Below are positions 11,311-23,638 of a stretch of 64,000 bases of DNA, piece by piece. The stretch is taken from contig JAQNBH010000011.1 in NCBI GenBank assembly GCA_028752905.1, positions 27,118,833 through 27,182,832 of the forward strand, in the 5' to 3' direction. The position numbers and the translations under genes are program-made. The DNA comes from Cladorhizidae sp. MBARI D1340-BT2. Its lineage: Eukaryota > Porifera > Demospongiae > Poecilosclerida > Cladorhizidae. Under the pieces are notes generated by a model. That model was not told the DNA's origin, did no database searches, and saw only the letters and a list, made by a program, of their open reading frames with translations. Position 1 is the first letter of the stretch; every line of letters starts with the position of its first letter.

Positions 11311-12900
11311 ATGGTAGCACCTCTATATCAGAGGCAATAACCCATGCACATTGATATACTCTTTTCTTTGCAGCTATTTTCATTGGGTTAGAAAAATTAG
11401 CCTACCATTTTGATGAGCCAAATGAGTTGAGATTGGTACAACTGTCTTTGTTGAAGGAAGGCAGTCATAAATCTGAGCAAACCTTTCGAGTTGCAATTAC
11501 TATTTTAACTGAGTGATCTTTTTTTGAGATAATTTGAGATAATCCAGAACGTTATGCCACCTTTCCAGATGATTTTAATGCTTCAAATTTATCAATTATA
11601 TTTCCTCCAAAATCAAAAAGGACCCAGTACACTTTTTCTCTGCAATCAGATCAAATTATCAATTTTTTACTGCAATGTCATCACCAAGTTAAAGGTTCCA
11701 TTACTTTCAGGACACCGGATCAGACATCTACAGTTTACCAATTCACGTATATTGTCATAGCAGAGAATAACTGTAACGAAGTTTTTTGATAGGCTTATTG
11801 AACAACGTCATAGATTTTAGCAGATGTTATATTATAATAGAATAAGTACCACAGCCAGTTTGACACTTTATAGAAAGATTCATTACCATATCCATTCCAC
11901 AGATGGTGATGTTGAGTTGGATTTGAGCGGACATTGCATTCTCTAAACGAGTCTGCAGTAAACCATTCAGTAATCACAACATTCAAACTGCATCTTTGAC
12001 TTTGTCAGTAAGAACATCACCTGGAAATGTAGGTAAACTTATCTAATTAAATTGTCAATAGGATTACTGTATGCACCACTGCACTGTTAATTCTGCCTCA
12101 CTATGTGTCTACTAAAATATGATTGTTAACTCTTTACGGCTGATAGCAGAAATATCCAAGCAAGTGGGCTTCATTTTCCTGAAGATAGTAGATATATCTG
12201 CACAAAGAAAATAATTTGGCCAAAATTTGCACTAGAACTTTATGGTTAATTCTACCTAAAAGTAACCCTAATCTACAACAAAACTGAGTATATGCTGCAA
12301 TGGCGATCTTTACATCGACAGACATCTTTACATTCACTTCAACAAAATCTCAAACCCAAAAATGTAACAAGTCACCTAACTACCTAGCTAGAGCTGAGAC
12401 AAGAAAGAAATGATTCCGAATACAAAATGGAATATCTCTGAAACATCGTTTTCTTCTCCTAAAGTATAGAAGACAGAGGTATTAGTTAGGGCTGAAAACG
12501 CATATTGTTTCTATTTTTTTTGAGCTCAAAGGGGTTCATAACATGTCTGGAGTTTGAGTTTCAAGTTTCAGAGCAAGTGAATATATGCATCAAAAGATAG
12601 AGCCATTTTTATACAGTGCATGATTTTTCCATTTCATTTCATTTCACTTCACATTCGAAGGAGGTTCTCTCTCAGTCTCACTGGCTACAGTCGGGGGGTT
12701 GGCGATGATTGCCTACTCAAAATACAGTTTTTATATATCAAAATGTTGCCAATTTCATAGTGACCCTTACCAGTCGTTTGCGCAATGAATTGGCCAGGCA
12801 GGGGGGTAGTGCGCAACCGCTAAGTCGAGCACATTTTTTTAGGTCACGTGTTTTTTAGTCAGTTCGCCAGAGTTATTTGAAAGTATCACACTGTTGAGTT
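11311..12900. other. No gene recognised; possible 5' flank of the next transposase
   Basis: Short frames at 11554-11760, 11795-11986 and 12134-12337 lack motifs. A (CATTT/CACTT) run lies at 12626-12650. The GC-richer block 12680-12890 just before the Mutator-like gene may be its promoter or element end, but I could not find terminal inverted repeats. Confidence 0.35.
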
Positions 12901-15118
12901 ATGGGGAAGAGAAAAGAGAAGTATTTTAAACAGAAAGGCCAAGGATTCAAGAAGAATGAGGACAAGAACAAGAAAGCCCTACAGGCGGCTGTTGTTGAGC
13001 CTGTTACAGGAGCTGCGCCAGGCAAGTTTTAATGTTGATCTCCATACTAAAAAGTTACTTGCTGTTTCCTTCCTCTGTTAGTTGGTCTCTCGGATCCTGA
13101 AGGTAAGGGTAGCACTTTTGTCAACCTTCATTTACCTTGGCAATCAATTGAAAATTTCTGAAAGGGAGGCCAGTTCCAGTTCCAGTGGTGACTATGACCG
13201 GGAAGAAGTTGGTTCAGCTGCTTCTGCGGGTCTTGCTACTGAATCTACTGGCTCTACCTCTTTGGACTCAGGTGATGTTAGAGAACTGGGTGAGGGTAAT
13301 CATTTAATAAACTTACATAAGCTTAGAGAGGTCATAGAAAGGTGTAATAAGTGTATTCAATGTGGTAGCCGAGCTCCCTTGCAACTGAAGGAAAATTGTT
13401 CCCATAGGGCAGGCATGGTGTCTCATATTTTAACTTTTTGTTCAAATTGTGGTAACACTCAAGACATCTCAAACCCTGCATCTGTAGAAGCTCATACTTT
13501 GAACACCCAGTCAGTACTGGATGCTCGCATTGCTGAAATTAGTCATTCTGGTCTGGAAGACATCACTGCAGTCATGGATATGTTGCCCCCTCTTAGTTCC
13601 ACTAGTTTTTTTGAGTATACTAGGTCAATAGGGAGTGCCACAAATGCAGTAACACAGAGTATTATGTTGGATGCCGCTCATAGGTTACATGATTTTTATG
13701 GGGTTAGGCATGACGACATCATTGTTGTTAATGTTACTGTTGACGGCACGTGGCATAGACGGGGCCACAAATCAAATTATGGCTTGGTTGCGGTGATGTC
13801 TTGGGACACTGGAGAAGTTTTAGATTATTATCTTATGTCTAAGTTCTGTCAAGCTTGCGCGCGTAGACCTAAAGATGAAACAGAAGCAAGTTACAAAGAA
13901 TGGTTTGAGGGTCACAAGGTAAATTGTGAAGCCCATTTGAAGGCTCTTCGGGTTCTATGGAAGTTGTAGGAACACAAAAACATTTTGAGCGTTCAGTGGA
14001 GAGACTGAAGCTTAGGTACACACACATAATTAGTGATGGGGATACAAATGCACATAAACGGTTGTTGGAAGTCGAGCCTTACGGTCCTAGTGTTGAAATA
14101 GAGAAGGTAGAGTGTATAAATCATGTTATCAAGTGCTTTTTAAAGCATTTTGAGACATGCATTAAAAAAGGCGGTGTTGATGACAATGGCAAGCATGTAA
14201 CTTTGGGTGGTGCAAGGGGAGTTAGTCATGTGTCTATAATTAAAATGCAAACTTACTATAGCGGAGCAATTAGAAATAATAAGGACAGCCTAGAGGGGAT
14301 GATTCGCGATGTGAAAGCGATTTTTTATCACTTTCAGTCAACTACGGAACATCCCCAACACGGGTATTGTCCTACAGGAGTTTTGAGTTGGTGTAAGTTT
14401 AATCGAGCTTGTGCTAAAGGTGTGGTACCACCAGTACCCACCCATAGGCCTATGATTCCTCCGGACAAGGCTAGGTACGTTAAGGTGGTTTTTGATAAAT
14501 TAATGTCCGAGGATCTTTTGTGCAAGTGTTTAGGTGGTTATACACAGAATCAAAATGAGAGTTTTAATTCTGTTGTGTGGAGTAGAGCGGGTAAGACAGA
14601 ACATATGAGTGCAACAAGTGTCAGGCTTGCCGTCGATTTAGGTGTGGCGAGCTTAAATGTTGGGAGGAAGGTTGGCTTTGGTAAGATTATGTCTAAACTA
14701 GGTATATTTAGTATGCGAGCTAACATGTCTTTTGAGTGTTCTGATGAGTCTAGGGAGGACCAGTGGTAGAGGAAGGAAGGCTACTGAAGAAGCGAGGCGG
14801 AGAAGGACGGCAACGATGATGCTGAAGACCCGGCAGGAGGCAGCAGACGTTTCATTGGAGGGCGGAGCATCGTACGGTCCTGGCACGGGGGGACCTGTAA
14901 CATTTTTATTTTGTTTATGTGTATTTTGCTTTCTATTGTCAGCGTGCAGGGATTACTGGAAGATACTTTTGTTTATGTGTATTTTTGTCAAGCTTAGGAA
15001 TTACTGGAGGATGACTTTTGTTTATGTGTATTGTTTTTCAGGGATAATTGGAGGGTGTCGGAAGACATGTGTGGAGGGTGACGATGGATGGACCTGGGCA
15101 TGGGAGCCCTGCAAATGA
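12901..15118 (+). pseudogene. Mutator/Kolobok-like transposase, nearly intact
   Basis: A first exon (12901-13021, MGKRKEKYFKQKGQGFKKNE, very basic) ends at a possible GC donor and is followed by a 60-bp intron. The main frame (13082-13969) carries two CxxC pairs (CNKCIQCGS, FCSNCGN) and the catalytic-core start VDGTWHRRGHKSNYGLVAV and EVLDYYLMSKFCQAC. A one-base frameshift near 13945, between HL and the diagnostic GSSGSME, moves it into 13957-14769. That frame shows ISDGDTNAH (second Asp), ECINHVIKCF, CPTGVLSWCKF and GGYTQNQNESFNSVVW. The tail continues in a third frame (EGGASYGPG, about 14850-14885). This is the animal 'Mutator-like transposase domain' family. A hairpin (15131-15157) and AATAAA (about 15257) could mark the transcript end. 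Only two coding frameshifts plus unclear joins near 13100-13165 separate it from a complete reading. Confidence 0.8.
14925..15060. repeat. Short tandem repeat in the transposase 3' end
   Basis: Three copies of a roughly 55-bp phrase containing 'tttgtttatgtgtat' followed by 'ggattactggaag' or close variants. They create a spurious hydrophobic frame. Confidence 0.65.
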
Positions 15119-15264
15119 TGACATGTTTATGTTTGCTAATTCAATATATATTAGCAAAGCAACATAACGAGTCTGATGCATCTTTAATTTATGTGTATAT
15201 ATATATTGTTGGTTTTCAGGTTGTAGTTAGGATGTAGGATGCTGCTGTTGTTGAAAAAATAAAG

Positions 15265-18200
15265 GACTGAAAAGTAAAATGGTTATTTTCAATATTTTGT
15301 TTGTACACACACAATTCTAGTAATGAGGGGATGTATTCTGGTGAAGCAGGGGGGGGTTCTGGCAGCTGCTAGCATATACTGAGGTGTGCCTCATCACTGC
15401 TATCGGACGTAAGGCCTGTACACACTGCACAAAAGGTTAATGCTCTACAACTGAATATAATCCTATACACTATAATTTATCTAGCATGATAGTTAGTAAT
15501 GAATAAACACTTAGCTAAAACTATTTGACTTAGTGAACATATATTTAACCCTCAGTATGCACAAGAATTTTAGTGGCCCTATAGCTCTTGCTTTTAACTG
15601 AAAATTACAGGTTCCTGAGCCTATATATATAATGAGTACTTAGTGGTATTGACAAATGTTCCAAGCTATAGTTATGGTGGATAGGCACCTTGAAGATAGC
15701 TAAAACTTGAATAATATGAATGATAATAATATTTTTCTATTATTGCAGGCAATAAGCAAACAGAGGAGAATAGAGCTCTCCATATTATTGTTTATGCTGG
15801 CATTTATGATGGTTGATTATTATCAGTGGGACTAACAGAGCAGCATCTGCTGTCCATGATGAGCCTCTCACACTTTTCTAGCACAAAGTCCTCTTCTCAC
15901 AGTGACCTGAGTCCTACATTCACAGATAAACATTGTAAGAGCAACAACAGAAGTATAAGCATAATTCAAATAAATGTTTATTGAAACCTCTTATGGTTGG
16001 CTTCCAAGTAGTAAATAAGTGTTAATCCACATTGGAGCCACCAGTAGAATGGAACTGTTTAGGATCTGGGCAATGAGCCTGCCATTAAATTACCTCTATC
16101 GCAACAGTGCACTTGTTTATACTTTTTTCAATTAATTGTCTATCTTTGCCCACTCCCACCCCTCACCATTCCTATAACTTGCATACTATTTTAATACAAG
16201 ATGATTCCAAATTTTCCAGTGAGCTACTCTATTTCTTACTTAAGTAAACACATAAATGGGTCAACATTTGATAAAATAATGTCACTCATGCATGTTGTGT
16301 GTATGTGTACATATTGAGCCTAACTGGATTGATTCTGCAGTTGCTATATAGGAGTCGTCAGTTTTTTTTACATGGAGGCCTTACTCTTTAGTGAAAAGGA
16401 TAGCATGGACTACTTAAAAAAAGTCTATTAGCATCTTTCTTTTTTAAACATGTACTATCACAATCAGTCCACCATGCAAACTATGATTACCTATTGCCAA
16501 TGTAATAGTCAACTTCTCTTTCTTCATTAAAACATTTATATTCCAATGTATCTACAAGTATGACTTACCTTCTTCAGTGTGAATGAAATTATGCATGAGG
16601 TATAAACTAACTAACATAATTATGTCCTAAGACAATCTTAAAATCAGCTATCAGTGACCATGCTTTTGAAACTATTTTGCTACATTTGTACATGGGGTGT
16701 GTGATTCAGGAAAATTCTGGTAGTTGCAAGCCAACACCACAGCAACATCTCAGACAACTGACAATGAATGTGGTTTGGCATGCACTTGTTGTAGTTTAAA
16801 TATAGTAACATAGTAGATTTAGCCTATTGAAGTACTGAGCCTCATTGATGAGATGGATATGCATTGTTTACTTCTCATGCAATTCCTCCATCAGCTTCTT
16901 CTACTTATTATTGTAGACTTCCTCATTTTTCCTTTCTTGCTAGCATCTTAGTGTGCCTTTATCTATGTCTCCAGTTTCGTCCGTGTCCTTCTGATATACA
17001 ACTCCTCACAGCAGCAATCAGACATATCCTAGATCACATGCATTTCATATTCTTTTCATGAACTTGTGTTAGCTACTCTATTTAAGCACTTTACCTGATG
17101 TGTAATTGATTCACCTTGATATAGGCCAAATAATATTGGTTGAAACATTGGTTTTGTAACCCATTTCATTTTGAAATTAACTATTCAAGAATGCTGACAA
17201 TTGTTAACAATATAACCATTGAGATTAATTACATGGTGACACCCAAAAATTCCACATATTAAAATGCTCATAAATTTACAATTTCCTAAAATTAATATAA
17301 ATTTGAAGCCAGATATAGTCTTTATGTTATGCTCTTTCCAAAATTTACATCAAATATCCTCCATGGTGCAAATTCACTTTCTAGCGATGTGCAAAACTGT
17401 GAATCACACAAGCATTCCATACAGTGCCCTTTAATTGCATCTTCATGTCACTTTTATCGGGTTTTTTCCTAGATATTACCTTTTTTCCCAAACAGGAAAA
17501 TCAAGGCCAATAATAACAAAAACAACAACAACAAAGATCCATATTGGATGAAGAATTAGCTTTTAGAGTAATTGCAGGTAAGTATTATTGCCTTCGCATA
17601 TTTCTTCCAAAGAAGGTCCTCCAGTGATGGTAATCAAAGTCATAGAAAGACATTCATGATGGCAGTTGTGATTATGAGGCATTTTTTAATCTTAATGATT
17701 GTTCTGATTAACTGGAAGTAAAATTTTATGACTATTTAATATTACCACAACAATTTGGTGCAGATGAGGTCGTAAAAAATCCTGACTTTTATATTATATG
17801 CTTCATTTTTCATATTCCTTTAGTAAAAGGTACCCAAGTTTGGGTCCACATGTATTTGCAGCAGTCAAATGATTAATACTATTATATATTGGAAAGCAAC
17901 AAAACCATCCTGCATAAAATTATTAGTGTGTATGTGTTGTACAACAAAATTCCTACATGAAACTCTGTTAGTGTGTTGGCTATAAATGCCACAGAAGTTG
18001 GCCATGAGGGTTTTTAATGTATGCCTTATTTGCCATCAAAACAGCAACAATACAACAACAACAACAAAGATGCAATATAGCGTGGAGAAGTAGTTGATTT
18101 TTTGGGGGGACATGTACATTCCCAAGGAGATCATGAAGAGATGAAGAGGAGGAAAATGTATTGCGATTGCAATGGGCAGTATTAGAATTTATGCACTGAA

Positions 18201-18302
18201 GAGTTTGATAAATTTTATTTGCTTACGATAAGCATATAGTAAACTAGCATTGTGGTAACATGCAGCAGGAGGTATGAATTGATGAAAATGATATCTTGAT
18301 AG
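15265..18302. other. AT-rich, intron-like, no gene recognised
   Basis: Contains several CAA/AAC-rich phrases (17515-17540, 18045-18072, echoed at 20104-20120 and 20525-20545), hinting at old internal duplication. Candidate splice sites occur, but no frame with protein motifs was found. Confidence 0.35.
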
Positions 18303-18426
18303 ATGCTGTTATTGGTTTAATCAATGCACCTTACACTGTAACCGAGTTTGATTGTACGGCATCCCTGAATGTTGGAGTTCTAAATGGCAGATATGTCAAT
18401 ATCTCTTTTGAATGGATCTGCTATTG
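18303..18426 (+). CDS. Candidate host exon: Ig-like domain fragment
   Basis: An open segment between an acceptor (AG at 18301-18302) and a consensus donor (GTGAGT from 18427). It reads AVIGLINAPYTVTEFDCTAS and then LNVGVLNGRYVNISFEW. The pattern F-x-C-x-A-S followed after about 17 residues by ISFEW looks like strands B and C of an Ig fold (Cys and Trp in the expected places). The upstream intron is phase 1. A second segment at 35177-35283 shares INAPY...GVL.G, so this is a repeated module type. No partner exon with the second Ig cysteine was located. It may be one exon of a multi-Ig receptor or a relic. Confidence 0.45.
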
Positions 18427-21265
18427 GTGAGTCAATTATTATAGCAGGTAATAAGCCAAGCTGATTAATGGATGGCACACATGTTTATTACACTACATGA
18501 GATAATGTAATGAGATTTATAAAGTAATAATCCCACAAACTCTAGACCCAATCAATAAAGCATATAGTTTTCCTATACCTTGTCTCCACAAAGCCTGCAG
18601 TTTAGAGTGGAGTGCAACTTTCTGTTTTTGTGGAGAATTAGCTAATCTTACGCTCGTCAAGCCTATCACTGCAAGCATATTTGTACTATTCTTGGGTGGG
18701 GTCAAACAAGAAAGCTGTGACCACTAACTTAGAGTAGAATTATTTGCGAGGTTGGACTGATCACACACAATTTTTAGCAACTACTTATCGAGAATTGTGA
18801 TTGAGTGTCCAAAATTATGCTTATTATTTTACTGCCTCTTTTAACATTGGGGTAAGGGAAACTCCACAAACCATACAGCAAGAACAAAAATCATGTACAC
18901 CAATTATAATATACTCTCTTTTTTAATAGTTATAAAATATTTTGAAACGTAAAGATCCTGTGAATATTGGTAGTCTCTTCATGGATATACTTTTATTTCC
19001 TTAATTATATGAAAAGTGAACCTCCCAAATATTGTTGCTATGCATTCTATGTCCAATAGTGAATCTTTAGACCAGTTCAATGTTGTGATAATTTAATTTC
19101 ATATTATTATTAGCTATAGCATGGTAGATACTATCACATGGTAATAGCAATAGCTAGCCCTTTTACAACTACCTTAGTTTTTGCATTCATGAAACCTGAT
19201 AATTGAATAAAGTGCAATGCCATTCAGGACCTACATCCCATCATTGGCTTGTACAAGTGTGACAGATCTTGTAATAATTACACAAATTAGGTACAATTAT
19301 TCAGAATTAATTTTGACCTCATATAATGTGAAATTATGAGACTGGTTTTTATAAATACTTGATATGTTCTCTAGAAATGCAAGTGGTTTCTGGGACAGGT
19401 ACTTGTAAAATATGTACTTCTCTATAATGTAGAATTCTCTCACTCTTACAAACTACATTCATCATTATATGAAACCAAAATATTATTGATTGTTTCTTGG
19501 ACTGGATCATTATTTTGATGTGGTAGGATAGGTGGCCACCTTTAATGACTAGGACAGTTTCTCAGCCCTCTCCAACATACTTGAGATTTTGTGTAATACA
19601 TATCGCCACAGAGTTGGCTACTTTTGGGTAGTAACATTTTACTTGTTATTTTGAAAAAAGTTTCCACATGAGAGGGAATTAACCAAATTATTTCTACCTC
19701 ATTCAAAGACATAATTTGGTAGAAATATGGTCTATTACAATTTTCCTGAACTATGAGGAAAATGCTCTTTCTAAATTTCCTAAATATGTTTTGACATTGG
19801 CAACCAGGCTACCACACCCTACAAGGGCCAAACCTGATGTCCAAATTGATCTGTCATGATGTGTAGAAAGTTACACGATTTTACCATGGAGTGCTTTCAC
19901 CCTTATCTGCAGTTAGTGCGATATTTTAACATAATACTTGGAGTACTTTAAACTTCTTTTTTAGCTTCAAGTGATTTTGTATATATGACTCAAATCACCA
20001 GGGCTACCTTTAGGGTAGCCAATCGCAATTTACAAACTTTGATCTTTGTGGATAATGTTTTGTGGTTTTACAAAATGATCCAAACACAATTTTTTTAACC
20101 AACATCATCAACAACAACAAATTTTCTTATTCCATTTTGATTTGAATTAATTACTTTAGCTAACAAATTTCCCCAAGATTCACAAGAACCCTTCAACAAA
20201 GTTTACTCCATTGTTCATATATAGCAGCCATATTTGAAATATTAGAAGGATGCATATTTAATATAGAATGATTAAGCTATGCATTTGACTAATAATAATG
20301 ATTAATTGGGTATAGTTGATGACTCATGGTGAAATTTGAGTCAAAGAATCCTTGGCTGGTTTTTATAGCTTTCTTTAACACTGAGCTTTCTTTAACACTG
20401 ACAGTTAATAGACCTATGCTAAAGCTTTACTTGCTACCAGGCGAGTATATAATCATGCGGCTTTAATCCAAACTGCAGTCATAATGTTGCATTGATCTGT
20501 TGATTTATTAGGGATTTCTTCAGTAACAACAATAGCAACAATTCATCAAGCAGTACAGTCGTGTTTTTATATAATTTATATTTATAGTTCAAATATATTT
20601 GAGAATTTTTTTATTACCTTACCTTGAGAAGATCATGCTAATTTCTATGGATAGTATTTGGTCTATATCTGATATGGTTACAGAATAAGGGGACCTTCTA
20701 TACAAAGATTGGTGACTGAACTTCATATTCTGTAGCTGAATTCACTACATGCCTTCACATGAAAGCATAAGTGTATTCACCTCCACTTCAAAGCTTTCAC
20801 TCTCTAATAGGCCAAAACTGTTTATTACCTATGAGCCTGCCTTGTTTCTATCAGAGTTTGCCATTACATTTCCAAAGATAAAGAAATATTTGGCATTGAT
20901 GTCATCAAGTTTACTGTTCACTCTCAATTTTCCAGGCTGAGAGTGCAATTTTTTTCTTTCATTATAAACTATTGCTTATTGCAAAGCCAAACTGTGGTGA
21001 AATAATCAATATGTGTATTAGTAATGGGATTTTTAAGCATCATTTAATCATAATAGTATAGTTTCAATAGCAATTACATTATTGTCAGACTAAGAAGCTA
21101 CTCACGAATAACTATAATGTTTACACTAAATGAGCATTCATAGGGTATAATATTGTGTAAATTAATAAAATTAAAAGGCCGTTTTTTTCACGAAAGTATT
21201 CCTTTTTGATACATGCATATAAAATGACTGTAACACTTACTATTGCCCTATTATTTTAATTTCAG
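18427..21265. other. Intron-like, no gene recognised
   Basis: AT-rich. Short frames at 18517-18705 (minus) and 20749-20940 (plus) have no motif. Confidence 0.35.
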
Positions 21266-21345
21266 CTTCCACTGTATACCTAAATGACCTCAGCAATAAT
21301 GGAATGATAGTCCTGAATGCTAGCAATCCTGTAGTGAAAGTCTAT
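21266..21345 (+). CDS. Candidate exon, copy 1 of a duplicated module
   Basis: Follows a strong acceptor (TTTTAATTTCAG) and opens in the phase-1 frame as STVYLNDLSNNGMIVLNASN. The segment at 22614 starts with the related SSDYLNDLSRNGYARLHA in the same phase. The sequence 150 bp downstream is also shared (catgtgaacttggatcctgcttcagcaga against catgtgagcttagctcctgcttcagcaga, with mismatches), so a larger block was duplicated. The donor is not clear. Function unknown. Confidence 0.35.
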
Positions 21346-22613
21346 TTTTCTCACTCGTGCATGATTTCATTGTTGAAATTCTTGAAAATCTATGTGCACA
21401 CCTAAATGTACTGTCCAACCCCATGTGAACTTGGATCCTGCTTCAGCAGAAGTATTCATATCGAGTGATGATTGTAAGTACATAAATATTACGAAATACC
21501 AAATCCTTGTGTCTTGACAGAGATATATCATAGCCACACACCCACATCCAGATTTCCATTAGTTTGGTGAGAACATCAAGCTCAAGCACAAAGGGAGGTG
21601 GGGAGGAAGAGAAAGAATTGTATATTGTAACATACAACTAATTACCAGTAAACCCATATCTTTATTGTTAGATCCTATTGTGAATGAGTATGATTGCAAG
21701 GTAACATTGATGGTTGCAATCTGTACTCATATGTCTGGTGAAGTATTTCTTTTGATCTCCCTGACAAGTGGTGAACCAGAGTCAATGTCAAGTCTTCCAT
21801 AAAATAGAAAGTCAAGGGATATTTCATAATCAAATCTAATCAACAGTGGAATATTGTGAATCTAATATTAGTAACATGCTTTATTTCATATCAATTTGTG
21901 TTCTACTGTTGTACCATGATTTTGTAAGTAATTCATAGTATGTAGTGAAAATCTATTGGCTGATCTGATGACTACAATGTAGTAGCAGATATGACACTAT
22001 AATCCCTACTGAAATCTATATAATTATACTATTATGAATAGTCTTTATTGACTAGTGTTCATTCATTATTCAAGATCAGTAACTCTGCTGTAAGACTTCC
22101 ACATCCTAGATACATTTCTCAGAGCTCCCAGTCAGAGATTCATGAACACACCATATGTTGTGAATGCAAGGTAACCTTGATGGTTGCAATCTGTATTGTT
22201 AGCCTTGTCATGATCAAATTTGGAGCAGTTGTGCAGTAAATGGTTTAATTGACTGAAAAATTGCACAACATGCTTAGAGATAACTAGTGCCTCCAAAGAA
22301 GCTGGTCAGAGATGGATATGTCCTTCTTTCAAATCTCTGTAAAGAAATATCTCCATCCGTTTCTTTAATATGGCAAAATTGTGGAGAATTTTGGAATTTT
22401 GTTTTATGCATGGGTGTTTTCTCATTTGTGTATGCATTAGTGACTATTAAAATTAGTGCATATGCTACAAATAAGACTTTTCAGTATCATAATCTACACG
22501 ACTTAAATATTTTTTACCAAGATATCTATAGTTGAGAATAATTAAGGATATGTTTGGTCCAATATATCGGACACAGTTCAAATTTTACCATTTTCATATC
22601 ACTTTCATTTCAG
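21346..22613. other. Between the duplicated exon candidates
   Basis: Holds two related donor regions, 'tgcaag|gtaacattgatggttgcaat' near 21695 and 'tgcaag|gtaaccttgatggttgcaat' near 22160. This is further evidence of internal duplication of an exon-intron boundary. The frame before the second one (about 22080-22170) reads NSAVRLPHPRYISQSSQSEI and ends ICCECK. No domain recognised. Confidence 0.35.
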
Positions 22614-22709
22614 TTTCGTCCGACTATCTGAATGACCTCAGTAGAAATGGATATGCAAGACTGCATGCTATAGTAAATATAAGCTTGACGCTGGTGGATT
22701 ATTTAGCCG
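22614..22709 (+). CDS. Candidate exon, copy 2 of a duplicated module
   Basis: Follows the acceptor 'actttcatttcag' and reads SSDYLNDLSRNGYARLHA and then IVNISLTLVDYLA before a possible GTGAGT donor. Same phase and same YLNDLS.NG core as the candidate at 21266. No family assignment. Confidence 0.35.
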
Positions 22710-23443
22710 TGAGTATTTGTCTGCAAGCCTAGAAATATTAAACCCTATTTGAGTCACATGTGAGCTTAGCTCCTGCTTCAGCAGATATCATTATCTTGGG
22801 TGATGTAGGTAAATCCATGATTACAAAATTTTACCATGTTAAATCATCTTAACTCTAGCTCAGACTATTACTAAAGCAACATCCCTCTATAGATTTCGTT
22901 ATGCATTATTTAGTTATGTTTGTTGTGTGTGTCTGATAATCAAATACTGGCCATAGAGAAAACTTTATGAAGTACTAAACAAATATTAAAACGTTAAATA
23001 ATATGTTGATGCAAAAAATTGCCCAGAAGACCCTTTACCTATTTTATATTTGGTCCAGCTGCCAAAGATTCAGATTGCATGCGTATCTTAGCGTGCCATA
23101 ATATGGTAACTAAGTAGATTTGTTGTCAACTAGCACTACCAAACTTAAGAACTTTGGTTAGCAACCTTGTATTTAAATACAGCACTGGAGTTAGCAACCT
23201 TGTATTTAAATACAGCACTGGAGTGCCTGTGAGGAAGCTATAGCTCAGCTGTAGATCTAACTATTCCACTTGTCTAGGCTAGGTCCAAAGAAGTAAGTCA
23301 ACATATTCGAACTTGGTATTTGATTAGCTAACATGGTTCCTTGAGCCACAGAAATGTTAGTTATATAGTGCAGCTGCATTATGGACAGGTCTAGACTTGG
23401 TCAAAGAAAGAAGTCTACATGAATTTTTTTACCAAACCCACCA
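22710..23443. other. No gene recognised
   Basis: AT-rich flank of the Harbinger element, including the short palindromic tandem repeat noted separately. Confidence 0.35.
23158..23223. repeat. Perfect 33-bp tandem duplication with palindrome
   Basis: Two identical units (23158-23190, 23191-23223), each holding the palindrome gtatttaaatac. Perfect identity suggests a recent event or active slippage. Confidence 0.9.
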
Positions 23444-23638
23444 TTAAGGCTGGTTCACAATATGTCGCCCGATGTCGCACCGTGTCGCAATTGTCGCTTG
23501 TCGCAGGACGTTGCTTGTTCACAATTGAGCGACAACTGAGCGACAACTGAGCGACCGCTAGCACTTTACCGCGTTGTAGACCGCACCCATTTATTAAATT
23601 CAATATAACGCACACTATCCTTGCGCGCTATCCTCGCT

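Noticed and set aside
12660..15430. Terminal inverted repeats for the Mutator/Kolobok-like element
   Set aside because: G-rich blocks at 12695 and 15350 are in the same orientation, not inverted; no convincing pair found by eye.
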